Positions 47,775 through 58,206 are shown, counted from the stretch's first letter. The stretch: DNA of 64,000 nucleotides from Mycobacterium sp. OAS707 (GCF_014873705.1 NZ_JADBDS010000002.1:868001-932000), one strand, 5' to 3'. The notes: generated by a model from the sequence alone, not told the origin. Numbers and translations are program-made.

Positions 47775-48488
47775 CTACTTCTTGGCCGCGTTGGCGACCA
47801 TCTGGTTGGCGATCGTCGCCGCCTCGTCCTTGACGTCATAGCTGCAGGCCCATGCCTCGACGGTGACATTCGAGACCACCGACAGACCGTGCTGACATGC
47901 CCAGCCGCCCGCGTCCTCCTGCGCCGTCAGCTGAGTGATCAAGTTGTCTTCGGACGCGACGTTGTCGATCTGCCACAAGTAGGTGGCGTTGGCATCATCG
48001 ACCGACACCGAATAGCCCGAGCATTTGTCCCACGATGCCTTCGAGTCATCGAAGAACTTCTGCGCCTTCTCGGCCGACGGATACAACACCGCGGTCTGCT
48101 CGACCCAGTGCTCGTTGTCCTCACCGGGCTCGCGCACCACTTGGTCGCGCACCGCCGTCCAGCCGCTGCCTGCGTAGACGGGCTCCTCCGCGCCATAGAT
48201 GGAACCGAGGCAGTCGGGATCGGAGACCTCGCCGGAGTGATCGGTCATGTCCTCCAACTCGCTGGTGACCTTCATCTGCGTGGAGCCCATGATGCCGTTG
48301 AGTTCGCCTATCGACAGCAGCACGTCGTCGAGCTTGGCCTCGGTCAGCGACGGCACGTCGATCGGCGCCGCGTTTTGCGCGCGCACCGCATTGCCGGACA
48401 CCGTGCTCACGCAACCCGAGAGCAGGACGGACACCGCGATGACGGCCCCGACAGTGCATGCGCGGGCGGCCGTGCGGACAAAGATCAC
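47775..48488 (-). CDS. Lipoprotein with PknH-like extracellular sensor domain
   Basis: A 237-residue secreted lipoprotein: signal peptide with lipobox VLLSGC, then a PknH_C/LppH/LpqQ-type domain (LTEAKLDDVLLSIGELNGIMG, SDPDCLGSIYGAEEPVYAGSGWTAVRDQ, WDKCSGYSV, WACQHGLSVVSNVTVEAWACSYD). Four Cys in the mature part probably form two disulfides, as in the PknH sensor. Ligand unknown. The position next to lepA matches LppR of M. tuberculosis; a second member follows. Confidence 0.85.
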   Translation of the reverse strand: MIFVRTAARACTVGAVIAVSVLLSGCVSTVSGNAVRAQNAAPIDVPSLTEAKLDDVLLSIGELNGIMGSTQMKVTSELEDMTDHSGEVSDPDCLGSIYGAEEPVYAGSGWTAVRDQVVREPGEDNEHWVEQTAVLYPSAEKAQKFFDDSKASWDKCSGYSVSVDDANATYLWQIDNVASEDNLITQLTAQEDAGGWACQHGLSVVSNVTVEAWACSYDVKDEAATIANQMVANAAKK

Positions 48489-48563
48489 CGCGCTATTGTG
48501 ACCGACCGGCCCCGAAAGTGTCGGGTAGCCGTCAATTTTTGCTGGTTGCGCAGGCGCGGGCGC

Positions 48564-49289
48564 TCACGAAACGCCGATCTTCTGCAGCATCAGATTCGCG
48601 ACGCCAACGGCACCGGCCGCGTTGCCACCGTTGACCGCGGGCGGGTTCGTAACCTCCACATCCACAACGCAATCCGATGTGACGCCGAGGGCGCGCTGGA
48701 TCGTCGAACCGTTGTCGTGCAGGACGATCGCGGACACCATCTTGTTGTCGACGACGACGTCGGTGATCCGGCTCAACCCATCGGCTCCGTGCTCCGGTTG
48801 ATGCAACACCAGCGTCTGGCCGTTGCAGCGGTGCCACTTGTCGGCCGCCGCCGCGAAGAACGCCTGAGCATCGTCGGGAGTGGCGAACTGCACGGCGCCG
48901 AAAAAGCCCGAGTATGACGGGCCGCTCTGATCCCCGCCGATCCACGACTGACTCGCCACGGTGCGCACCGGATTCGCCTGATACACGATCTTTTCCAGCC
49001 GGAAGCCCGCGCTGACGCAGTCCAGCGGCGTGGCCTCTGATTCGCGCACACCTGCCAACAGCATCTCCGGCCCGCCCTTGACGGGGCGGCCCATGAAGCC
49101 CGCAGTACCCAGGATGGTGGCCAGTTCGTTGGTCGTCGGCAGGGCCTGATCCAACGCCCGCGACACTGTGGGCTTGGCGGCCTCGGTGATGTGGACGGTG
49201 GGCGCACTCTGCACCGCGGCCGAGGAGCAGCCCGCCAGCACCGCGCATGCGCTCAACGCGACGATCGTCGACCGGGTTGAGCGCATCAT
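48564..49289 (-). CDS. Second PknH-sensor-type lipoprotein
   Basis: A 241-residue paralogue of the next lipoprotein: signal peptide STIVALSACAVLAGC, then DQALPTTNELATILGTAGFMG, LDCVSAGFRLEKIVY, WHRCNGQTLVLH and CVVDVEVTNPP. The Cys pattern is conserved. I start it at the first of two ATGs (49289), about ten bases after AGGAG; the open frame goes 28 Arg-rich codons further but would run into lepA. The pair probably arose by tandem duplication. It begins 13 bp beyond the lepA stop. Confidence 0.82.
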   Translation of the reverse strand: MMRSTRSTIVALSACAVLAGCSSAAVQSAPTVHITEAAKPTVSRALDQALPTTNELATILGTAGFMGRPVKGGPEMLLAGVRESEATPLDCVSAGFRLEKIVYQANPVRTVASQSWIGGDQSGPSYSGFFGAVQFATPDDAQAFFAAAADKWHRCNGQTLVLHQPEHGADGLSRITDVVVDNKMVSAIVLHDNGSTIQRALGVTSDCVVDVEVTNPPAVNGGNAAGAVGVANLMLQKIGVS

Positions 49290-49302
49290 CGTCTGAAGAC
49301 TC

Positions 49303-51144
<1,842 letters not shown>

Positions 51145-51245
51145 GGGAATCTCCTGGTGAGCGCGTTGGTGTGCGGTACCAGGGTATCTAGGCGAGGCCG
51201 TCTCGACACAATCGCGGCCGCTGCGACTCCCCTATGCTCGGGTTT

Positions 51246-51830
51246 ATGGCCCCGCCATGGAAACCACTGCAGACGTTTCAACGCTTTGCGGAGAACCTGG
51301 TGTTCAACGAGGCGCCCAAGTTCATCCGTCAACAGCTGCAGACCGGCATCCAGACCAGCATCAGAATCGGGCTCGACGCGCTGTCCGGCATGCCCACCGA
51401 CGAGGCCCCGGCCATCACCGCGGGCCGCCCGGTCACCGACAACAGCGTTCCGACCGCACAGCGGGCGCGCAAGCTGGTGTACGCCCCTGACCTGGACGGC
51501 CGCGCCGATCCCGGCGAGATCGTGTGGACCTGGGTGGTCTACGAGGACGATCCGACCCGCGGCAAGGACCGGCCGGTGCTGGTGGTCGGCCGGGACCGCT
51601 CGACGCTGCTTGGCCTGATGCTGTCCAGCCAGGAACATCACCGCAACGACCGTGACTGGGTCGGCATCGGCAGCGGTAGCTGGGACTACGAGGGCCGGCC
51701 CAGCTGGGTGCGGCTGGACCGCGTGCTCGACGTGCCCGAAGAGGGCATTCGGCGCGAGGGCGCAATCCTGGAGCGCGAGGTGTTCGAAATCGTGGCCGCC
51801 CGGCTACGCGCCGAATACTCCTGGAGCTAG
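51246..51830 (+). CDS. PemK/MazF-family-like protein without visible antitoxin
   Basis: A 194-residue protein whose second half is a PemK/MazF-type barrel (GEIVWTWVVYEDDPTRGKDRPVLVVGRDRSTLLGLMLSSQ ... WVRLDRVLDVPEEGI). The N-terminal 70 residues (FAENLVFNEAPKFIRQQLQTG) are not part of that fold. It matches Rv2405 in position. No small antitoxin gene adjoins it, so it may not be a toxin. TATGCT (51233-51238) is seven bases before the ATG, so the mRNA is probably leaderless. Confidence 0.8.
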   Translation: MAPPWKPLQTFQRFAENLVFNEAPKFIRQQLQTGIQTSIRIGLDALSGMPTDEAPAITAGRPVTDNSVPTAQRARKLVYAPDLDGRADPGEIVWTWVVYEDDPTRGKDRPVLVVGRDRSTLLGLMLSSQEHHRNDRDWVGIGSGSWDYEGRPSWVRLDRVLDVPEEGIRREGAILEREVFEIVAARLRAEYSWS

Positions 51831-51841
51831 CCGCCATTTCG

Positions 51842-51901
51842 GCGAGTGACCGTGTTTGCACGCAACACGCCGCACTTTCTTGGCATTTTGGGGTCGCTCG
51901 C
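51842..51901. repeat. Nested inverted repeat between convergent genes
   Basis: Outer arms GCGAGTGACC (51842-51851) and GGTCGCTCGC (51892-51901) match at 9 of 10 positions; inside, CGTGTT and AACACG form a second dyad around TGCACGC. It fills the gap between two converging genes and could act as a bidirectional transcription end or be a copy of a dispersed intergenic element. Confidence 0.5.
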
Positions 51902-51906
51902 GGTAG

Positions 51907-52512
51907 TTACCGCGGGTTGCGCCACATCGGCCACATCGGCGGCCCGCCGTCGGGCAGCTTGATCTCGCCCATGATTTCGAAGCCGAACCGCAGGTAATAC
52001 GCCTCGTTCTTCGGATTGCTGTTCTCCAGGTATGCCGGAGAGCCTTCGGCGTCGCACCGGTCGAGCCGCGACCGCATCAACGCGTGGCCGAAACCCGCTC
52101 CCCGCACGGACGGGTCGCTGCCGATGAGCATGAGATACCAGTGGGGCTCTTCGGGATGGTGCTTTTCCATCAGCTCCATCACCCGCATGCTCGCGGGAAC
52201 TCGGGAGCGAAATGCCCACAGCATCGTGGGCGTCGTGATGAGCTGTTCGACCAGGCCAGGCTTGCGTTGGCCCGGCGGATCCCACAGCGTGGCGGCACCG
52301 ACGGTGCCGTCGCGCACCCCGACCTCCGAGCCGGCGCGCGGCAGAAAGTGGTGGCGGGCCAGCGGCGCGAATGCCCTGGTCAGGGCGGTCAGCCGGGAGC
52401 TGTCGTCGGGCAGCATCCAGCTGGTCACCGGATCGTCGTAAAACGCCTTGGCCAAGACGCGGGCAGCGCCGCGCACATCGCTCCGCCCCAGGGGGCGGAC
52501 GTCAATCGACAC
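51907..52512 (-). CDS. GNAT-family N-acetyltransferase
   Basis: A 201-residue acetyltransferase: N-terminal RPLGRSDVRGAARVLAKAFYDDPVTSWMLPD, central HWYLMLIGSDPSVRGAGFGHALM (acetyl-CoA pyrophosphate loop RGAGFG), and NSNPKNEAYYLRFGFEIMGEI, as in the mycobacterial family around Rv0428/Eis-like small GNATs. Substrate unknown. GTG start immediately after the CBS gene stop (TGAGTG), so the two are co-transcribed. Confidence 0.87.
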   Translation of the reverse strand: MSIDVRPLGRSDVRGAARVLAKAFYDDPVTSWMLPDDSSRLTALTRAFAPLARHHFLPRAGSEVGVRDGTVGAATLWDPPGQRKPGLVEQLITTPTMLWAFRSRVPASMRVMELMEKHHPEEPHWYLMLIGSDPSVRGAGFGHALMRSRLDRCDAEGSPAYLENSNPKNEAYYLRFGFEIMGEIKLPDGGPPMWPMWRNPR

Positions 52513-52944
52513 TCAGCGACCTTGAGTGATGTAGGCCTGGAGATGCTGCTGCTCGGCCTCGAGTTCTTCCAGTCGGTTCTTCACGACGTCGCCGATGCTG
52601 ACGATGCCTGCCAGGCGCCCGTCGACCACGACAGGCACGTGCCGCACCCGATTCTCGGTCATCAGTGCACTGAGGCTGTTGACCGAATCCTCCGGTGTGC
52701 ACGTCACCACCACCGTCGTCATGATCTCCGACACCGGGCGGTGGAGTATCTCGGTGCCCAATTCGTGCAGCTTGCGCACGACGTCGCGCTCCGAAACGAT
52801 GCCGACCAGCCCGTCCTGCGACACCACCACCATGGCGCCGATGTTGTGCACGGTGAGCTCCGTGAGCAGACCGGCGACCGACGTCTCGGGCGTGATGGTG
52901 GCCACCGCCGCACCCTTGTTCCGCAATACATCTGCGATCCGCAT
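52513..52944 (-). CDS. Tandem CBS-domain protein
   Basis: A 143-residue protein consisting of two CBS motifs (MRIADVLRNKGAAVATITPETSVAGLLTELTVHNIGAMVVVSQDGLVGIVSERDVVRKL and IMTTVVVTCTPEDSVNSLSALMTENRVRHVPVVVDGRLAGIVSIGDVV). CBS pairs bind adenosine nucleotides; no effector domain is attached. The ATG at 52944 follows CAGGAGG. Corresponds in position to Rv2406c. Confidence 0.88.
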   Translation of the reverse strand: MRIADVLRNKGAAVATITPETSVAGLLTELTVHNIGAMVVVSQDGLVGIVSERDVVRKLHELGTEILHRPVSEIMTTVVVTCTPEDSVNSLSALMTENRVRHVPVVVDGRLAGIVSIGDVVKNRLEELEAEQQHLQAYITQGR

Positions 52945-53040
52945 GGTCGCCTCCTGCTCGTGACTTACTTCACAGGCTAGAGCCGACGCACGCGGCGTGA
53001 AAGGCATTTGGTGGTTGCAACACTGTCACGTCCGCGACCT

Positions 53041-53083
53041 GCCTGTTCGGTTGACATCTGCAGTCAATCGATGCCGAACAGGC
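53041..53083. promoter_or_regulatory. Long interrupted inverted repeat upstream of the aldo/keto reductase
   Basis: GCCTGTTCGG (53041-53050) is repeated in inverse as CCGAACAGGC (53074-53083), and directly inside it TTGAC (53051-53055) pairs with GTCAA (53063-53067) around ATCTGCA. Six bases (TCGATG) interrupt one arm only. The perfect 10 + 5 bp dyad lies 45 bp before the start codon, with a possible -10 TACAGT at 53096-53101, so it is probably a regulator binding site. Confidence 0.6.
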
Positions 53084-53127
53084 GCGCGATCGGAATACAG
53101 TCTCGGCAAGATTCGTTAGGAGCCACC

Positions 53128-54150
53128 ATGACGAGTGCCAACACAGTGCCCACGGTCGAATTGGGCGACGAATTAACTGTCAGTGCAATCGGTTTCGGCG
53201 CCATGGCGCTGACCCCCGTATATGGCGAGGTCGACGACACCGAGTCGCTTGCCACGCTGCATCGCACGGTGGACCTCGGCGTGACGTTCATCGATACCGC
53301 CAATATCTACGGCAATGGCAACAACGAGAAGCTGATCGCCAAGCTGCTCGCCGATCGCCGCGACGAGGTCACGCTGGCCACCAAGTTCGGCATCCAGGGC
53401 AACCCGGCGGACCGGGCCGCAGGGAAGATCGGCGTCCGCGGCGACGCCGCCTATGTCGCGCAGTGCATCGACGAGAGCTTGCAGCGGCTACAGACCGACG
53501 TGGTCGACCTCTATTACATGCACCGCCGCGACGTGACCGTGCCGATCGAGGAAACCGTCGGTGCCATGGCCGAATTGGTAGCCGCAGGCAAGGTCCGCCA
53601 TCTGGGCCTGTCCGAGGTGACGGCAGACGAACTGCGGGCGGCGGTTGCCGTGCATCCGATCGCCGCCGTGCAGAGCGAATGGTCGATCTGGAGCCGTGAC
53701 GTCGAACGGAAGGTGGTGCCCGCGGCCGCCGAACTCGGCGTCGGCTTCGTGCCGTATTCGCCGTTGGGACGCGGGTTTTTGACCGGAACGGTTCGGTCAG
53801 CCGCCGACCTGTCGTCGCCGAATGACTTTCGCAAGACCATGCCTCGGTTCAGCGAGGGCGCATTGGACGCCAACCTCGCCGTGGTCGAAGTGGTCAGGTC
53901 CGTCGCCGAGCAACAGGGGGCGACGCCGGCCCAGGTGGCGCTGGCGTGGCTGCGCTACCGCGCCGACGCGCTTGGTGTGGCCTCGGTGCCGATTCCCGGC
54001 ACCCGACGCGCGGAACGCGTCGCGGAGAACCTGGCCTCGCTGTCGGTGTCACTGACGCCTGAACAGCTCGACACGCTGGACGCTGCGGGCGCGTCGGTCT
54101 CGGGCAGTCGGTTCGCGGACATGACGTTCGTCTCGGCAGGACGCGAGTAG
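53128..54150 (+). CDS. Aldo/keto reductase
   Basis: A 340-residue NADPH-dependent oxidoreductase of the AKR (YdhF/IolS-like) group: GFGAMALTPVYG, catalytic Tyr in TANIYGNGNNEKLI, Lys in LATKFGIQG, His in YYMHRRD, and the cofactor end VPIPGTRRAERVAENL. The ATG follows TTAGGAGCCACC. A 40-codon upstream extension crosses the inverted repeat and is rejected. Its stop touches the stop of the convergent TetR gene. Confidence 0.92.
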   Translation: MTSANTVPTVELGDELTVSAIGFGAMALTPVYGEVDDTESLATLHRTVDLGVTFIDTANIYGNGNNEKLIAKLLADRRDEVTLATKFGIQGNPADRAAGKIGVRGDAAYVAQCIDESLQRLQTDVVDLYYMHRRDVTVPIEETVGAMAELVAAGKVRHLGLSEVTADELRAAVAVHPIAAVQSEWSIWSRDVERKVVPAAAELGVGFVPYSPLGRGFLTGTVRSAADLSSPNDFRKTMPRFSEGALDANLAVVEVVRSVAEQQGATPAQVALAWLRYRADALGVASVPIPGTRRAERVAENLASLSVSLTPEQLDTLDAAGASVSGSRFADMTFVSAGRE

Positions 54151-54897
54151 TCACTCCGGCTGTGGACGTGTGACGCGTAGCGCGATCGACGCGTCGTCGA
54201 ACTGCGCGGCCTGCGCGCTGATCCTGCTGATCTCGCTGGGCCGCTTCAGCAGTCCGCGGACGGCGATGATGGCGACCTGCTCGCCGACCCGGATCGCCTC
54301 CTCGACCCGGTCGCCTTGATCCGTGTGCAGGCGTGTGCGCTTCTGGGCGCCCTCATCGAAGTTCAGCAGTAGGCCCGCGGTTTCCTCGCGATCGCATTCG
54401 ATGAACTTGCCCTCGGTGATCGCGGCGCCGATCAGGTCGACGACCCAGTTCTTCAGCCGCTCGTAATCCGCCCAGAACTGGTGGAATTCGGCCCGCTGGT
54501 CGTGGGCGATCCTTTGGATTTCGTTGAAGTCGATCGGCGACAGCGCGAGCTGCATGGTGTCGAACCGCAGCAGCCGGTAGAGCTTGACCGCGGGCGAACC
54601 GGAGCCTGCGCCGACCTCGGCGATGAACTTCAGCGGCGCCCGGTTGACCAGCAGGGTCTCGCCGAGCAGCTGTTCCTTGTTGCGAAACCAGTAGTACAGC
54701 GACGACTGCTGCAGGCCCGCCGCACGCGCGATGTCGCTCATCGTCGTTTGGGCGTAGCCCTTTTCGGAGAACAGCTTGGTCGCCGCGTTGACGATGTCGG
54801 CACGCGGCTTGACGGCCCGTGCGGCATCGACGCGGTTGGTGGCGTTGTTGCGCGGTCGTCCGATGGCGTGGAGTTTAGCCAAGCGGCGGCTGCTCAC
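54151..54897 (-). CDS. TetR-family regulator of the Rieske operon
   Basis: A TetR-type repressor of about 248 residues with the helix-turn-helix AATKLFSEKGYAQTTMSDIARAAGLQQSSLYYWFRNKEQLL near residues 40-80 and a C-terminal ligand domain that I do not recognise. Start is uncertain: GTG at 54897 (22-nt overlap with the creatininase gene), ATG at 54921, or TTG at 54882 are all possible. It is the last gene of the oxygenase operon and probably regulates it through the palindromes at 58207-58292. Confidence 0.85.
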   Translation of the reverse strand: MSSRRLAKLHAIGRPRNNATNRVDAARAVKPRADIVNAATKLFSEKGYAQTTMSDIARAAGLQQSSLYYWFRNKEQLLGETLLVNRAPLKFIAEVGAGSGSPAVKLYRLLRFDTMQLALSPIDFNEIQRIAHDQRAEFHQFWADYERLKNWVVDLIGAAITEGKFIECDREETAGLLLNFDEGAQKRTRLHTDQGDRVEEAIRVGEQVAIIAVRGLLKRPSEISRISAQAAQFDDASIALRVTRPQPE

Positions 54898-55618
54898 TGT
54901 GCGCACGCGCGACGGTGTCACGCGCGGCGGCGACCACGTCGCGCCACAACTCGAGGCCCATCGCCTTCGTCGCCCGCGACGGATATCCGGTCACGCCGTT
55001 GGTCGACACATGCTGGACTGCATATTTGAAGACGGCGCCTTCGGTCCGGTCGGGATCGTCGGCATCGCCGATCCTGTCCGTGTCGACCAGCTCGGGCCGC
55101 AGCACCAGCATGAGCGATGTCTCCGCGGCGTTCGCATGCCAGTCGAGCGCATCCTCCGTCGCGCGCTGCGCAATGTCGGGTGTCAGATCCCACCACTGCA
55201 TGACACCGATGCGCAGCTCGGGAAACTCCCGCCGGAAGCGATCGCATGCGATCCAGAGCGCGGCGGCATTACCGACATGACCGTTGACGAACAACAGCCT
55301 TCGGAAGCCGTTGTCGACGCAGGCTTCCGCGACAAGGTATGCCGTCGCGGCCGTCTCCTCGCCCGAGAACGCGACCGTGCCCGCCAGCCGGGTGCCGTGA
55401 AAGAAGCTGGCGCCGAAGGCAAGCGGCGGCAGCACGACCGCCGTCTCCCCTGCCGCCGCATCGGCCAGCGCCGTCGCGATGATGGTGTCAGTGCCCACCG
55501 GCAAGTGGGGCCCGTGTTGTTCGGTGGCACCGACGGGTATCAGCCCCACGCAGTCGGGGTCGGCAGCCAAGCGGGCGGCCAACTGCACCGAGGTGAGTTC
55601 CTCCCACAGGTGGCTCAT
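54875..55618 (-). CDS. Creatininase-family amidohydrolase
   Basis: A 247-residue metal-dependent hydrolase with the family motifs VGLIPVGATEQHGPHLPVGTDTIIA (metal ligands Glu and His, Asp), FFHGTRLAGTVAFSGE, RRLLFVNGHVGNAAAL and HANAAETSLMLVL. Relatives include creatininase, the formamide hydrolase ArfB and MftE of mycofactocin maturation. No mycofactocin genes are near, so hydrolysis of an amide made by the neighbouring ligase is more likely. It starts two bases after the ligase stop. Confidence 0.87.
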   Translation of the reverse strand: MSHLWEELTSVQLAARLAADPDCVGLIPVGATEQHGPHLPVGTDTIIATALADAAAGETAVVLPPLAFGASFFHGTRLAGTVAFSGEETAATAYLVAEACVDNGFRRLLFVNGHVGNAAALWIACDRFRREFPELRIGVMQWWDLTPDIAQRATEDALDWHANAAETSLMLVLRPELVDTDRIGDADDPDRTEGAVFKYAVQHVSTNGVTGYPSRATKAMGLELWRDVVAAARDTVARAHSEQPPLG

Positions 55619-55620
55619 GG

Positions 55621-56997
55621 TCACCAGAACCTCAGGTAACGCTCGGTCTCCCATGCCGACACGTGCGCGGTGTATCCGTCCCATTCGGCGCGCTTCTCGG
55701 CGACGAACGAGTCGAACATGGCGTCGCCGAAAACCCTGCGAACCAGTGGGTCGGCCTCGAGCGCGTCAATCGCCTCACCCAGTGACCTTGGTAGCCAACC
55801 GATTCCGCGCGCGAGGAGGTCGGGTTCGGTCAGCCGGTAGAGATTGTCCCGGTTCGGCTCTCCGGGGTCGAGGCCCTCGCGGATGCCTTCCAGGCCTGCG
55901 GCCAACATCAGCGCACCGCCGAGGTAAGGGTTGTTGGCGCTGTCGGCGGCGCGGCACTCGACACGTCCACCGCCCCTCGGGATACGCAGCATGTTCGTGC
56001 GGTTGTTGTCGCCGTAGCAGGCGAACACCGGCGCCCACGTCAGGCCGGACATGCTGCCCTGCTTGACGAGCCGCTTGTAGCTGTTGACCGTCGGCGCAAT
56101 GACAGCGCAGATCGCATCCGCATGGCGCAAGACGCCTGCGATGAACTGATAGCCCAACTTCGACAGCCCGCATCCCCGCGGATCATCCTCGGCAGCAAAG
56201 AGATTCGTGCCCGAGGTGTCGGCAAGCGACATGTTGTAGTGTGCGCCACTGCCGGTACGGTCTGCGAACGGCTTGGGCATCCACGATGCGAACAGACCGT
56301 GCTTGCGGGCGATCTCGCCGACCATCATCCTGAAGAACACCAGCCGGTCGGACATCGACACCACGTCGGTGTAGGTGAAGTCGGTTTCGAACTGCCCGTT
56401 GCCGTCCTCGTGGTCGAATGAGTAGACGTCCCAGCCGAGTTCGTTCATCGCGGACACGATCTCGTCGACCACCGGATAGTTGTGCAGCATGGTACGCAGG
56501 TCGTAGCAGGGCTTGTCGAGGTTGTCGTCGGGGCTCGCAGGCGATGGTTTGTCGTTGTCGGTGAGCAGAAAGAACTCGGTTTCGATGCCGAGATTGAAGG
56601 TGTATCCGAGCGTCGCGGCGTCGGCGGTCACGCGCTTGAGGATCTGTCTGCTGCACGCCTCGAACGGACTGTCGCCAATCCACAGATCGCCTGGAAACCA
56701 GGCTATTTCGCGGTTGAACGGCATGATGATCGGCGCGTCGAGGTCAGGATGCGGGGCAACCTCGTCGTCGTTGACGTCCTGTGGCACACCGTCCAGCGCA
56801 GCCCCGGTGAACATCTCGGAGCCCAGCGCCGCCTGGGTCAGATGGCCGAGCGGCACCATCTTGCTCTTGGGCTTGCCGTGCATGTCGACGAAGCTGATTG
56901 CGGCGTACTTCACGCCCTGGGCCGCGAGCGCATCTGCCACCTCCCGTGCGGTGGACGCGATGCCGGTCTGGCCGTTGAGGGTTGTCGTCATTGTCAT
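55621..56997 (-). CDS. Glutamine synthetase-like ligase (type III/GlnT or gamma-glutamylamide synthetase)
   Basis: A 458-residue GS-fold ATP-dependent ligase: beta-grasp ISFVDMHGKPKSKMVPLGHL, catalytic GIETEFFLL, DHEDGNGQFETDF, ATP/glutamate site TGSGAHYNMSL and NNRTNMLRIPRGGGRVECRAADSANNPYL. The pattern is closer to GlnT/gamma-glutamylmethylamide synthetase than to GlnA. In such enzymes glutamate is joined to an amine, or to ammonia. It overlaps the Rieske gene as ATGA and precedes the creatininase gene. Substrate unknown; the neighbourhood suggests an amine. Confidence 0.85.
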   Translation of the reverse strand: MTMTTTLNGQTGIASTAREVADALAAQGVKYAAISFVDMHGKPKSKMVPLGHLTQAALGSEMFTGAALDGVPQDVNDDEVAPHPDLDAPIIMPFNREIAWFPGDLWIGDSPFEACSRQILKRVTADAATLGYTFNLGIETEFFLLTDNDKPSPASPDDNLDKPCYDLRTMLHNYPVVDEIVSAMNELGWDVYSFDHEDGNGQFETDFTYTDVVSMSDRLVFFRMMVGEIARKHGLFASWMPKPFADRTGSGAHYNMSLADTSGTNLFAAEDDPRGCGLSKLGYQFIAGVLRHADAICAVIAPTVNSYKRLVKQGSMSGLTWAPVFACYGDNNRTNMLRIPRGGGRVECRAADSANNPYLGGALMLAAGLEGIREGLDPGEPNRDNLYRLTEPDLLARGIGWLPRSLGEAIDALEADPLVRRVFGDAMFDSFVAEKRAEWDGYTAHVSAWETERYLRFW

Positions 56998-58154
56998 CCT
57001 GTCGATGCGAGGGTGGTTGGATTGGTCAGTCCGAGTTCGCGGCCGAGGTAGCGGTAGAACTCCCACAGCGGGCGTTCGAGGTGTGAGAGCCGTCCCTTGC
57101 TGGTTACGCCCGAGCGGACCGCGCGCTGCACGGCGGCGCAGACGTCGAGATCCTCGCGATGGACGTCGCAGATCAGCTTGACCAGCTCGTTGCGGCGTTC
57201 CTCGACATTGGGTGCGGCCAGCGAGGCGGGCGACATGCAGATGTCGAGTTGGAGTTCGATCTTGCCCGCGCCCAGCGGAAGCGTCTTGAGCCAGTACATG
57301 TATGCCGGGCCCATCGCGATCTGCAGCAGGGGGTAGGCGATGAAGATCAGCGACCGGTCTTTGTGCTCTGCGGTCAGCGTGTCGGCACCCGGCGACAGGA
57401 ACGGCGGATCCGCCGGATACTCGGGCCGCTGCTGGGACCACATCGTGGTGAAGTAGTCGCCGACCTCTCCGGTGAAGCTCATCGCGGCGGGAAATCGGTC
57501 CTCCAGCGACCCGCGGTGCGGGCCCATGTGGTGGTAACACTCCATGAAGTTGTCCACCATGATCTTCCAGTCCCAGTCGCACACCCCCCAGGCGGTCTGC
57601 TCGACGGTCTGGTAGTTCTCCAGGTCGTAGGCGTCGACGATCGGATCGAGCGCGGCGTACTGGCTCGCCAACGACTCGGCCTGCCCGTCGAAGTTCACCA
57701 TCACGAAGCCCTTCCACACCTCGTGGCGAAACTTCTTGAGCGGGTAGTCATTCCGGTCGAAACCGGGCGACTTCTTCATCTCCGGCGCACCCGCGAGATG
57801 CCCGTCCAGACCGAAGGACCACAGGTGGTACGGACACTGCAGCACGTTGGCTTCGCCCGCGCCGCTGCACACCTCCATCCACCGGTGCGTGCAATTGCGT
57901 GACAGCACGCGAATCTCGGAGTGACGGTCGCGGGTCACCACAAGTGGGGTGCCCAGGATGTCGATGCTGTAGTAGCTGCCGGCAGCGGCCACCTGCTCGA
58001 CACGGCACAGCGGAATCCAGCCGCGCTTGAAGATGCGGTCGACCTCGGCTGCGTAGAGGTCGTCGCTGTTGTAGGCCTCAGGCGGCAACGTGACCGCCTT
58101 CTCGGGTGACTCCACGGCGCACGTGGCGGTGAGGCGGGAGTAGTCGAATGTCAT
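56994..58154 (-). CDS. Rieske non-heme iron oxygenase, alpha subunit
   Basis: A 386-residue oxygenase component. The Rieske cluster motif is CTHRWMEVCSGAG ... LQCPYHLWSF (CxH-CxxH), and the mononuclear iron site includes DNFMECYHHMGPH with a C-terminal Asp expected later. No small beta subunit and no reductase gene is in the operon, so it is probably of the alpha-only type and uses an electron donor encoded elsewhere. First gene of the operon with the GS-like ligase, the hydrolase and TetR. Confidence 0.9.
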   Translation of the reverse strand: MTFDYSRLTATCAVESPEKAVTLPPEAYNSDDLYAAEVDRIFKRGWIPLCRVEQVAAAGSYYSIDILGTPLVVTRDRHSEIRVLSRNCTHRWMEVCSGAGEANVLQCPYHLWSFGLDGHLAGAPEMKKSPGFDRNDYPLKKFRHEVWKGFVMVNFDGQAESLASQYAALDPIVDAYDLENYQTVEQTAWGVCDWDWKIMVDNFMECYHHMGPHRGSLEDRFPAAMSFTGEVGDYFTTMWSQQRPEYPADPPFLSPGADTLTAEHKDRSLIFIAYPLLQIAMGPAYMYWLKTLPLGAGKIELQLDICMSPASLAAPNVEERRNELVKLICDVHREDLDVCAAVQRAVRSGVTSKGRLSHLERPLWEFYRYLGRELGLTNPTTLASTG

Positions 58155-58206
58155 GGCCCGACGCTATGGGCGCTCTGTTGCGGGCGGGTTTCCCGGTCGT
58201 AAATGA

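Noticed and set aside
55621..57717. 698-residue frame starting inside the Rieske gene
   Set aside because: Only the last 458 residues are GS-like; the N-terminal part is out-of-frame Rieske coding sequence, and an ATGA start exists at 56997.
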